NCBI GenBank assembly: GCA_005223375.1
Contig: RXOD01005235.1
Location: 1 to 15,174, forward strand
Origin: Amoebophrya sp. AT5.2
Lineage: Eukaryota; Sar; Dinophyceae; Syndiniales; Amoebophryaceae
Direction: 5' to 3'
Length of the DNA: 15,174 nucleotides
Positions 7,000 through 15,174 of this stretch are shown piece after piece. Within the stretch, counting starts at the first letter, position 1; every line of letters begins with the position of its first letter. Below the pieces are notes generated by a model. That model was not told the DNA's origin and ran no database searches. It was given only the letters and a program-made list of their open reading frames with translations. A program made the position numbers and the translations under genes.

Positions 7000-8390
7000 T
7001 CTGCCGCCCGCTACGCATCTATTGGGGCGCTGGGGACGATGAGATCGTGCTGGACCCGGAAGAGCTGCGCAAATTGCTGGACGACGAAAACCTGGCCACC
7101 GGGGAGAGATTCGCAGACGCCTTCTACAGCTTGTGCTGGGAAACGAAATTCGGTGCGCCGTACCCACCCGCGTGGTGGCGCGGCGTAAACAGAGGCCTCG
7201 ACATGTTCTTCGACCCCGCTGGGCAGCCGAAGGCATCCGCGAGATGGGAGTACCTCTTCAAGGACTCTCTGGAGTCGAGAACGCGACACCTTGGCGCGCA
7301 GTGGCTCCAGGTGTGCGACGCGGATTCCTGTGAAGGCATTCCGTGTCGAAAGATGCGCGCTGAGGTCGAGCGCCTGCTCGATACTTGTGAAAGGGAAGAA
7401 GATTCGCCATCGCCTGCGTCAGAAACCAGACGCGCTATAAATCAGGCTGGCGAGGAGCGCGACCCGCTCCCAAAGGGGCCGCGGAACGCCCCTACTCCGT
7501 CCTCGCAGGAGCCAGAAAAAGCAACCGCAGAAGATGCCGGGGGCGATGGTGTAGGCGCTGCGCATCGCATGAAAGATGGTCACGGCAACGAGAAGGACCG
7601 AAGCCACCCTGCAGCTGCGTTCGAGTGGGCGAAGGACGAAATGCCGAGAGCGTCGGCCGACCCTCCATCGCGGATCCTCGTCGATATGCCAGCGGACGCC
7701 ATCCGCTGCCATCTGAGCTGCGTTTTACAGCTGGCAGGGATTTCGAACAACAACCCGGAATTTCGTTGGGAAATCGACCGGCGGCGCCCCATTTGCGACA
7801 CGCCAGCTTTCCAGTCCTGGATATGCGACGCCGTCAACGCGGGGATGCGCCTCGTATCGCATGAGTTTCCGCGGCAAGTGGCTGTCGAGGCGGAGGCGGA
7901 TCGCGAACAAAAGACAGCGACGTTTCTAGTGTCAGCCTGCGGCTGTGTCATGCGCTGTTCTTCAGTTCGTGTCCGCATTCGCCTCGAGGAGCTGCTCGTG
8001 CAGGTTGCGAGGGCTGGGTTTCTTAGCCATTACCCGAGAGGAATTGACTGTGAATATGACGCGGTCAGAGCGCACCTGCCGCGCTTGGTGGGGGAGCTCT
8101 TCGCTACAGAGGGACTTCGAAGCCGTTACACGAACACCTTTCGCAATGGGAACGGGGAAGGACAGCTCCAGCGGTGGCTTCGCGATGTTTGGGAGGCGTA
8201 CGCGGACAGTCTTTGGAGGGCGAAGCACGAGGGCAGGAATTTTGTGGCGTTGTGCAGAACCAGAGAAAAAGGGAAAGCTTTCGGGACCCGCTTGCTGCTC
8301 GAAGCAATGCGCGCCGAATTCCAGCAACATGTAAAACGGGCGCACAAAAAAGAACGGAATGATGGGACACTGCTGCGACGTCGAGACTGA
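6966..8390 (+). CDS. Unknown 474-residue protein, single exon
   Basis: The ATG at 6966 has a strong context (AAAATATGG), and the frame runs unbroken to TGA at 8388-8390. An N-terminal domain (residues 1-140) is rich in Trp, Asp and Glu, with the motifs AFYSLCWETKFGAPYPPAWW and ARWEYLFKDSL. Residues about 140-230 form a hydrophilic, Pro/Ser/Glu-rich linker. A second domain (about 235-470) is helical, with PADAIRCHLSCVLQLAG, PAFQSWICDAVNAGMRLV and RWLRDVWEAYADSLWRAK, and ends in a basic tail (VKRAHKKERNDG). No signal peptide, membrane segment or known catalytic motif is visible. An additional 3' exon near 8467-8711 is possible, because an acceptor-like CTTGCAG lies there. Likely nuclear or cytosolic, but function unknown. 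Confidence 0.75.
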   Translation: MADATAREEAPFCRPLRIYWGAGDDEIVLDPEELRKLLDDENLATGERFADAFYSLCWETKFGAPYPPAWWRGVNRGLDMFFDPAGQPKASARWEYLFKDSLESRTRHLGAQWLQVCDADSCEGIPCRKMRAEVERLLDTCEREEDSPSPASETRRAINQAGEERDPLPKGPRNAPTPSSQEPEKATAEDAGGDGVGAAHRMKDGHGNEKDRSHPAAAFEWAKDEMPRASADPPSRILVDMPADAIRCHLSCVLQLAGISNNNPEFRWEIDRRRPICDTPAFQSWICDAVNAGMRLVSHEFPRQVAVEAEADREQKTATFLVSACGCVMRCSSVRVRIRLEELLVQVARAGFLSHYPRGIDCEYDAVRAHLPRLVGELFATEGLRSRYTNTFRNGNGEGQLQRWLRDVWEAYADSLWRAKHEGRNFVALCRTREKGKAFGTRLLLEAMRAEFQQHVKRAHKKERNDGTLLRRRD

Positions 8391-8450
8391 AGAACACCGG
8401 CCACCGCAAAGGTTGGCGAAGGGGGAACGCGGACGCTGTTGGGCCGCTGG

Positions 8451-8711
8451 ATGATGTCGTCTTGCAGGCGAATGCAAAACCATCATGTATCGGGCTCCAA
8501 ATGGGATCCCGATGGGCGCAAGCCGTGCGTGGGCTTTCTTCATCTCTCGCCCGACATTTACTACGAGCGCACTTTTCGCGCGACTACTACGACTCTGGAG
8601 AGCGCACAGTTTAGATTCGAAAGCAGGACTGCTGCAGCCCTCAAGAGGCGCTTTCGCGTCCTGCAAGTACAAACACAAAGCTCCATCGTGTGCCGTGGAA
8701 GAGCGCGATAG
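8451..8711 (+). CDS. Small ORF or detached 3' exon
   Basis: Starting at ATG 8451, 86 residues end in TAG at 8709-8711. The stretch CVGFLHLSPDIYYERTF and the later AAALKRRFRVLQVQTQ look protein-like, with G or C at most third positions. An acceptor-like CGTCTTGCAG ends at 8468 in the same region, so this may be the last exon of the 474-residue gene or of an unannotated transcript. Two other frames here are also open, including a 254-codon minus-strand frame, so an open frame alone proves little. Not recognised. Confidence 0.25.
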   Translation: MMSSCRRMQNHHVSGSKWDPDGRKPCVGFLHLSPDIYYERTFRATTTTLESAQFRFESRTAAALKRRFRVLQVQTQSSIVCRGRAR

Positions 8712-8952
8712 TAGAGTTCTCTCCATGTCGACTACGGTGCAAAGATTGTGACGTGTTGCGGTGGTAGGGATAAAGGGTCTGGGGACATCAAGAACAACCT
8801 TGTGGGTGAGCGAGGCGACGTGGCAAAAATACGATCCTAGACAAAACTAATTTTGGGTAAACGCACAGCAAGTGAAGTGATTGTGATCGTGATACGCGTT
8901 GGATATGGATAGAGACTCAAGCAAGTAGCCACATTCCGTCACAACGAACACG
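8712..8952 (+). other. Leader region of the presequence-bearing gene
   Basis: I see no gene in this stretch. It is less GC-rich than the flanking exons and contains purine-rich sequence and short repeats of GTGA (8873-8891). The promoter and 5' UTR of the gene starting at 8953 should lie here. Confidence 0.4.
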
Positions 8953-10320
8953 ATGTCCCCTAGATGCGGTTCCTTGCTCTCGGTCGTAGCGCCCCGTTTG
9001 CGCCTCGCCGCCACAAAGCAGAATGTTGAGTGGCTGAAGAGAGCTTCCTGCAGTGGCAGCCGACGGTGTGTTGGATCTCAATCGCAAGCAACACCTTCAG
9101 CCGCGATCTCCGACGGAACGAGCTTAGCAGCAGCGGCAACCGGGTTGGTGCCGTCCTCGGCAAGTAGTAGCGCGGCAGCACGCGTTGAAGAATATCGCGA
9201 GAGTCCGAGGTTGATTCAGAACCCGGACAATAAAAACAGACCAGTGCAGCATTTACGGTTGGGTCGGTTTCTGCGGCAGGAGCACATCGAGCGTGCCGCG
9301 ATGGAGTTTACGAAAGCGCAGGAAGCTTGTGCGGCTGTTTCTAGTGGTGTTTCTTCGTCAAAGGACGCGGAGCCCGGGAGGGTTCCCTACGGCACCGATC
9401 CCTACCCGGTGAACGACACCCTTCTTCCCTATACGACAAAGTTTTGCTACTGGCGCTTCATCGGGATAACCAAAAAGGAACTTCACCAGCAAACAAACAT
9501 CGACTTAGACGCGAATACGGTTGCGTGGGTCTTTCCGCGATCAAGAATGCAGGATATCGGCGGCGAAGCGCTTCGACGCTGGGAGACGGGGTACAGCAAG
9601 ACGAGGTCGCAGGAGTTCGTGATCCGCGAGTGCATTCGCGAGCTGATTCAGGACAGCATCTACGCCGTGGTGGAGTTTCGGGAAAAGAAAGAAGCGCGGA
9701 AAAGGGACAAAGAGGAGGACTACCACCTGGAGGGGAAGAGGATATCAGGGCAGAAACGCAGGCTGGAAGGGATCATCGTGGAGAAGATGCGGGTGCAAAT
9801 TCTGGAAGAGCTCGTCGGGCGGCGGGGATTTGTTGGCCTGGACGTTGCGGGGATAGCGCCGCTCTGGTCAAAAGAACGATTGCTGGAAATACGAAGAGAG
9901 TGCTGTGTGGTCGGCACGGGAGATGGCAGCCCTGAAGAACCGGACGGTAAGTAGTTTAAATTGTGTTCGTCGGTAGAAGACTGTTTTACCATCTGCAATC
10001 GGAACTTGAACTGGTGTGCGTCAGAATCAGACCTAGATTCAATGGTATGATGTGAAACCAAAATTGTACTGCGCACATCAGCCAAGCTCCTGCACGAAAA
10101 ACTCGTTGCGGAGATGGGTCTGAAGGAGGACAGCCTGCGACGGCTCGAGATCGTGAACGAGCCGCGAAAAGAAGCTCGCGAGGCGAAGGCGCGGGAGGAG
10201 AGGCGCAAATGGCGCCTGGAGCGAGAGCGCTTGGAGCGCGAACAATTCGAGTTGAAGGCCGCAATCTTTCGCGGCACAGGCGAAATGAAGCAAGCAACTT
10301 CTTTTTCGACGAATTTTTGA
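8953..10320 (+). CDS. Unknown protein with probable mitochondrial presequence
   Basis: Exons 8953-9946 and 10082-10320 join across a 135-bp phase-1 GT-AG intron (GAC G|GTAAGT to CATCAG|CC AAG), giving 410 residues. The ATG has A at -3. The first ~45 residues are rich in Arg, Ser, Leu and Ala and poor in acids (VVAPRLRLAATKQ; KRASCSGSRR), as in mitochondrial presequences. A Ser/Ala-rich spacer follows. The conserved-looking core begins near residue 90 (NKNRPVQHLRLGRFLRQEH), continues with PYTTKFCYWRFIGITKKEL and VIRECIRELIQDSIYAVVEF, and then becomes highly charged. Exon 2 codes a long Arg/Glu helix (RRKWRLERERLEREQFELK). I do not recognise the family. A lineage-specific mitochondrial ribosome or ATP-synthase-associated subunit would fit the architecture, but that is a guess. 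Confidence 0.8.
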
Positions 10321-10749
10321 GATAGCTCTGCTTCGTTGGTTGTACCTGGTGTTACAGGCAGCATCTACGCTCCTGTGAATATTGATTTGACTGAGCAACC
10401 CCTAACAGGCTCTCCGCTTTCAGGTTCGGTATTTGAAAAACAGGCTGTGTTGTTCGACGTGCTTTGGCTCTTGTGGTGTTACTGGACGAAGGTTGTGTTT
10501 GTGAGTCGTGATCAGACCAGAGCGTGTATTTGCTGCAAAGTGGCTACTTCATGATCGCTACTCGGGAGCTCATCTTCTTTTGCTTCGACAACAAAAAAAA
10601 AATTTCGGCGAAGGCAAGCACCGTCCAAGTGAAACTGCAGTAGGTGCACGTTCCAGGAGTGGAAACGGAAAAAGAAATAAGGGTACTCCTACAAGAACTG
10701 TATGCGCAAAAATTAACGCGAGTATCGACTCCCTCGATACCGATAGATC
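10321..10749 (+). other. Intergenic region and Ctf8 leader
   Basis: I see no gene in these 430 bases. A 72-codon ORF lacks an ATG and has no features. An A-run of about ten bases lies near 10591-10600. A 7-bp perfect hairpin occurs directly before the Ctf8 start codon. Confidence 0.4.
10722..10740 (+). promoter_or_regulatory. Hairpin directly upstream of the Ctf8 ATG
   Basis: GTATCGA (10722-10728) pairs perfectly with TCGATAC (10734-10740) around a CTCCC loop and ends nine bases before the ATG at 10750. In an mRNA leader this stem would sit just before the start codon and could affect scanning. If it binds protein as DNA, it is a 7+7 inverted repeat. Its function is inference. Confidence 0.4.
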
Positions 10750-11337
10750 ATGTCCGCCATCCTCCAGATGCGTCCGGACAACAAGGTGGACGAGTGCTTT
10801 TTGGTTGAGATTCAGGGAACGTTCGAGCTGACGCAAGAGCAGATCAGGCTGCGCGGGGGCGACTACCGCCAGGGGATGCACCTAGGCACCTTTCGCGTCA
10901 AGTCCGGCGACGAGGTGGAGATCGAGATGGGCAGCAACACATTGCAGGGGAAGATCGAGAAGCTCAAGAAGCCGCTCGTGATCGTGAAGAAAACGGGGGA
11001 CCGAAAGCATTTTCTGCGCGCAGGAGAGGCAGCAAAGGATCAGGCTGACGCGGCGGAAGGACGGGGAGCGGAAGCTGCGGGAGAAGCAGGGAAGGCCAAA
11101 GCGGCGGGGACATCCACATCAACAGCAGCTGCGGCGACCACAGTGGGACAGTTCGGAACTTTGCTGGGTGCGGGGACGCGCGGAAGCGACGGCTTCGGGA
11201 AACTCGACTTCAAGTCGGAGGTGCTCGAGGTCGAGGCGGTGATTCGCCGGAAAGCGGTTTTCACAAAAAGACCGAGCATTCACGTGCCGCCGGAGCTCGT
11301 CCAAAAACCCGTGCTCCTCAAGAAAAAAAAAAAGTGA
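10750..11337 (+). CDS. CTF8: Ctf8, subunit of the Ctf18-Dcc1-Ctf8 clamp loader
   Basis: Single exon, 195 residues, ATG with A at -3. The N-terminal core matches Ctf8: ECFLVEIQGTFEL (residues 15-27) corresponds to the family's W-x-L-x-E-L-Q-G strand, LGTFRV (45-50) to the LG-dL strand, and MGSNTLQGKIEKLKKPLVIV (60-79) to the G-x-H-x-L-x-GK-x-L-x-KP motif. An Ala/Gly-rich insert (about 91-150), absent from the short animal protein, separates this from the C-terminal EVEAVIRRKAVFTKRPSIHV, which aligns with the family's last conserved block. Ctf8 binds Dcc1 and the Ctf18 C-terminus, linking the alternative RFC to polymerase epsilon in PCNA loading and sister-chromatid cohesion. The protein ends in five lysines encoded by an 11-A run (11323-11333) just before TGA. 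Confidence 0.9.
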   Translation: MSAILQMRPDNKVDECFLVEIQGTFELTQEQIRLRGGDYRQGMHLGTFRVKSGDEVEIEMGSNTLQGKIEKLKKPLVIVKKTGDRKHFLRAGEAAKDQADAAEGRGAEAAGEAGKAKAAGTSTSTAAAATTVGQFGTLLGAGTRGSDGFGKLDFKSEVLEVEAVIRRKAVFTKRPSIHVPPELVQKPVLLKKKKK

Positions 11338-11690
11338 CCGCAGACGCCGGGACACATGCATCTTCAGGACAATCTTATACTTAGCTTGAAGTTAAGCGCA
11401 CGCTGCTTTTGCCGCCACTGGAGAGCGAGAAACCCCCCCTGCTACTTTGGTGTTCGCCCTAATTCTACTTTGGTGATGTTGTCCTTGCCGAACAAAGATC
11501 AATCGTGAGTCGTCTCCGGATCATAACGCGTGTTTTTCCTGCACGTGAAAGTGATTTCCCGCCCGATGTATCAGGAAACGCGTCGGTATGTTATGAGCTT
11601 GAGGAACTTCTGTAGCACAGGAGGACAGTTAGGGCGGCACCACCTAGTCTTTCACGCCATGATTTAAGTTTGCCTCCACCTCCGCGCGCG
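11338..11690 (+). other. Intergenic region before the helical-repeat gene
   Basis: I see no gene. The sequence CTACTTTGGTG occurs twice 25 bp apart (11441 and 11466 region). A near-palindrome (CTTAGCTTGAAGTTAAG, about 11381-11397) lies in the Ctf8 3' flank. Pyrimidine-rich sequence precedes the ATG at 11691. Confidence 0.4.
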
Positions 11691-14600
11691 ATGCTCAGCG
11701 CATCGTCGTTTTTTCGAAGCGGAGCGTCCGTGGCACCGGCCGCGCGAACGCAGTCCGTGGCTGTTTTCGGGAGCACTCTGAGCGGCGTCGTGGCAGCGTC
11801 TACTTCGCGCGCAGATCCGACGCGGGAAAAATTTCCGGACGTGCTCGAGAACGGGGAAATTCGGAGGCGTAAAGAGGAGGCGGTGTTGGTGGCATTGGCC
11901 CAGAAGCGCAGAAACAAGAAGAAGAAACTCGCTGCCGCTTGCGGGCCGGAAGTCTCGCCAGCGTTCGAGCCGACTTCCAGTGCCCTGTCTCTGCAATTTT
12001 CGCAGCCCCTCTCGTGTGGCGAAGATGCGAGCGCAATGCCTGGCGCTGTTGCTGGGAAGGCCTCCTCTTCCAGCGCCGGCGGCTCGACTTTGAGTCCGAA
12101 ATCTTTGCGGCGCGAGCGCGCTTCCCGTGCGCCCGACAAATCCAGAGACGACTTGCACACGGCGCAGAGGCAAGACGATAGAATGGCAGATCCATCAACA
12201 TCGCGACCCAAAACTACAACTAGTCCGTCATCAGCCTCGAACTCCGCAGCCGCACGCCCGCTTATTTCGCCGACCCTGGGCAACGATATTCTGCGCACGT
12301 TGAAACGACTGCGCGTGGCAGCAGTCAAGGGAGGTGGTGTGGAGCACGACAAAAACGCGGAGGTGCTCAAAGAGGTCGGAGTTCTGCTGAACCGCTTGGT
12401 GGATGAATACGCGGACTGCAAGAGCGCTTTGGACGCCCAGAATCTCGCGAACCTGAAGAAGAAGCTGCACGAGAAGCGAGCCCGAATTAGTGCCGAGCTG
12501 AAGAAGAGAACCGGCGATGATGTGGATTACTGCGCCTCAGAAACTGCAGGCACAAGTACAACTGTGGACCCGTCCGTCACGACGCCGACGACCGATAAAA
12601 AGGCCGCGAAGAGCAAGAGCGCGACGCGGACAGCTAGTTCAGAAATGGAGATTGCCCCCGCTCGCGGACGGGTGGACGCAGCGGATCCCGCACGCGTCGT
12701 GTGCAGCACTCCTCACGGCCGCCTGGTGCTGAAGGACGGAGCGCGCTTCGTCTGGGAGCACCACGAAACCGGCGATGGTAATGCCGGAGAAGCATTGCGT
12801 GATCAGCCCTACGACTACCTCCAATCAAGTAGTTGTAGTTCTTCTCCGGAGGCTCCGGCAGGGACTTGTGGTTCAGCTTCGAACACTGGTGCTCACAACA
12901 TGACCGCCAACGAACCAACAGACAACGCCACCGAGCCTACTCCGTCAAAAAACACCTTAGACGGGTTTCTCTCTAAGTACGGACAGCATCTCGTGCGCAC
13001 GCCCTTCGGCGCGGTGACCGCCGACCGGTATGCAAATGCGGACGAGGCGACAAAAGCCGCTTGTCTGCCAACGCAGGCGGGATTCGCGCCGGTGCCGGCG
13101 TTGACTTCGATGGGGAAAAGCGGTCAGCGGGCGGTGGTGTGCTCGGATCCAAAGTTTTGGTACACGGAGACGGGAGCAGGTGTCGACGAGGCTATGGAAA
13201 CGGTCGAAGCGGCGTCGCTATCGCGGGTTCGAGTAGCAGGAGCGGACCCAGTAACAGAAGGTGGCGCAGGTGCTGCCGTGGAAGGGTCGAGTGCAAAGTG
13301 CAATCCGGCCGACGACATTGAGAATGGTAGGTTTCTGACTCTATGTTTGCTGCGCATGAATTGTTACTTGTTAACGCCCGGAGGAAAGTCTACTTACTCA
13401 ATTCAAACGAAGTAGTTTGTGGAGTCTCTCTGTCTCGCTCAGACTCTCTCTCTCTGTCTCTGTCTCTCTCTCTCTCTCTCTCTCTACGCAATTCAAACGA
13501 AAAATCACATCAGCTACGTCACTCGGGCCTGCTCCGACACGTCCGTCGCCATCATCCACGACGGTTCCTCGGCAGAATCGCATCGAAAAAGAACCACTGC
13601 CTTCTCGGTCGCTCTTGGCGCAGCTTCAAGAGCTTTGCTTCACTTCGAGCGCACCAACCGAACGAACACAACAGACTTGTGCAGATGGAGGCGCTCCGCC
13701 GGCGCGGGCGCGCACAGTTAATCGGCAGTTCATCACGCAGGGCCAGAAGCAGACGCTCCACGCCCGCCTCGAGAAGAACAAGTGGTCAATCCAAAAGCTG
13801 ACCTACTTGCTCGGATCGAAGAATCCATGTTCGGTCACGGCGTCCACGGTCGAAGAGTGTCTACGGAGCAAACTGCAAAGGAGCAAGCAAACGGACGACT
13901 CCAGCGTCGCGTCGCGTGCGGAGTGCGAGGCGGCGCACAGCTTGCTTCATTACGCCGTGGTTGCCGCGGAAAACAACCCAGCCGGCGCCGAGAGCCAATC
14001 GCTCCGCATCAAGTGGGCGCCGCAGTCTTTCTACCTCTCTAACCTCAAGGCAACCACGGCTGGGTCAGGACTGGGACCAAACTCGCGAATCGCAGCTGCG
14101 CTGGAGACTCACGGCAGCCTCAGTGCGTCCGTACCCCCAGGCTCTGCGAGCACGGTTTCCTCGCTGCCGATCGCCGTGCACGCCTGCGCTCGGTTGTTGC
14201 TCGACCATGCGTCCACGTGGCTCGTGGAGTTCCCTGCACAGCGACGAAAAATTCTGGAGATGTTCGCCATCACTGGCTACTTGTTCCCACAGGGGGTCTG
14301 TGAAGCGAACGGAGGCAAGCAGCTGCGAAGGTGGCCGGCGACTCTGATGCACCAAGCGTGCAGCATGGCGATCGCGAGGGACGAAATCGGCAATCCGCTA
14401 CTGTTGTCGCGACTCCTCTTGGCGTTGTGCAGAATGAACTTCGTGACGGACCCCGCGTTTGCAGTGCTGTGCGACCGAGCCGGGAGGGAAATGGGGGCGG
14501 TGACGTGTACTCCAAATGTGTTTTACAACATGTGCGACGGACTGATGAAAAATTTCCCCTCAGCATCGGTGCCTTTAGGTGGCACTTGCACTCATGTAAA

Positions 14601-15174
14601 TACGATCAGATAACATGCACGAATTCAACGCTCAGGCCGCGCGACGCTTTACGATCTCGCGATGATGCTGGCCAACCGCAATTTTTTCACGGAGCGGAGC
14701 GAGGATTTGGGGCTCATATTGCTGGCAGACGTGATTCGCGCCGCGACGCCGCTGATCGAGGTTGAGACACCGGGAGACTTGCTGTTTAAACCAATCCTAT
14801 GGGCCTGCAGCAGTTACAACCATTTCGACGAACCCTTCTTGACACGGGTCACAGAGAAGATGTTGGCTGCCGATCATGCGACTACCAGCGGTGGAGAACA
14901 AGTGAAAGCGCAGCGGCTGCCAGAAGCTGGCTTGACTTCAGAAGCAGCACAGAGCGCGAGGAGCGGCGACGAGCCATCTGGACGCCCGACGTCGGTGCTC
15001 GACCATCTGACCTCGGCCGAGCTGGCGGATGTTTTTCGGAGCTTCGGGCAGCTACAGTGGCGCACGGCCGCATGCAGTGGGCGCGGTGGTGGCGCGAGGG
15101 AGGCCCCCGCGGCGGCTGCGGAGGCCACCGCGTCCGGGGAGGGCTCGTCGGGCTCATCGGCGGGGCAAGAAGCC
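11691..15174 (+). CDS. Helical-repeat protein, HPR/RAP-like, organellar (3' partial)
   Basis: Three exons, 11691-13326, 13514-14578 and 14636 to the window end, give 1080 codons so far. Both introns are phase 1 and GT-AG (AAT G|GTAGGT to CATCAG|CT; TTA G|GTGGCA to GCTCAG|GC). The ATG at 11691 starts a Ser/Ala/Arg-rich presequence-like leader (MLSASSFFRSGASVAPAART). Exon 1 is mostly low complexity, with a coiled coil around residues 205-280 (LKKKLHEKRARISAELKK). From about residue 630 to the end the protein becomes paired amphipathic helices: QKLTYLLGSKNP, AVHACARLLLDHASTWLV, LLSRLLLALCRMNFVTDP, LYDLAMMLANRNFFTE, PILWACSSYNHFDEPFL and TSAELADVFRSFGQLQW. The last two closely resemble heptatricopeptide (HPR) repeats, which often precede a C-terminal RAP domain in apicomplexan and related mitochondrial or plastid rRNA-processing proteins. 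No RAP domain is within the window, so the class is inferred from the repeats. Confidence 0.75.
13327..13513 (+). repeat. Intron with TC microsatellite between 17-bp direct repeats
   Basis: This 187-bp intron of the helical-repeat gene contains a TC-rich microsatellite (about 13424-13485). It is bracketed by two copies of TAC(T/G)CAATTCAAACGAA, at 13395-13411 and 13485-13501, that match at 16 of 17 bases. The second copy ends 12 bases before the 3' splice site, and the microsatellite doubles as a long polypyrimidine tract. Confidence 0.75.

Noticed and set aside
7962..8726. 254-codon minus-strand ORF
   Set aside because: Mostly antisense to the 474-residue gene, compositionally mixed with no motif; open frames on both strands here reflect GC bias.
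11591..12421. 276-codon minus-strand ORF
   Set aside because: Antisense to low-complexity Ser/Ala/Lys-rich exon sequence; the product is itself low complexity and unrecognised.
13224..13236. tRNA T-loop-like GGTTCGA
   Set aside because: It lies within a coding exon and has no matching acceptor or anticodon stem nearby.

Overview
The window reads as nuclear DNA of a protist with a compact genome, most likely a myzozoan alveolate (dinoflagellate or syndinian, perkinsid, or chromerid type). The lineage is an inference. The evidence is a stand-alone ribosomal protein eS30 without a ubiquitin-like leader, spliceosomal introns that restore broken reading frames, a long helical-repeat protein resembling the organellar HPR/RAP-type RNA-binding families expanded in these organisms, GC-rich exons, the standard stop codons, and every confident gene on the + strand. 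There are no bacterial signatures such as operons with Shine-Dalgarno sites, and I see no tRNA, rRNA, CRISPR array or recognisable transposase.

Layout. 1-425: a possible 3' tail of an upstream gene and a 41-codon ORF that may be a first exon. 426-2363: a coiled-coil protein with sparse FxxW-K helices and an acidic tail. 2785-3417: a small secreted cysteine-containing protein whose C-terminus may really be spliced. 3418-4656: about 1.2 kb without a convincing gene; it holds two diverged direct repeats 189 bp apart that can fold into the same 12-bp stem, with a compensatory base change, and a separate 14-bp hairpin. 4657-5075: ribosomal protein eS30, two exons. 5724-6340: a HIT-family nucleotide hydrolase, two exons. 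6572-6999 (minus): a coding-like but frame-broken ORF pair, uncertain. 6966-8390: a single-exon protein of unknown function. 8451-8711: a small ORF or detached exon. 8953-10320: a two-exon protein with a probable mitochondrial presequence. 10750-11337: Ctf8, a subunit of the alternative clamp loader. 11691-15174: a three-exon helical-repeat protein running off the window.

Assigned introns. Five introns were placed by frame restoration: 4730-4956, 5894-6066, 9947-10081, 13327-13513 and 14579-14635. All are GT-AG and all end in CAG; four of five are phase 1 after a G. Lengths run from 57 to 227 bp.

How the genes work together. They do not form a pathway. They are a co-oriented run of housekeeping genes (translation, nucleotide hydrolysis, sister-chromatid cohesion, probable organellar RNA metabolism) with lineage-specific unknowns between them. 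The best candidate for an undescribed element is the structured repeat pair at about 3450-3755.
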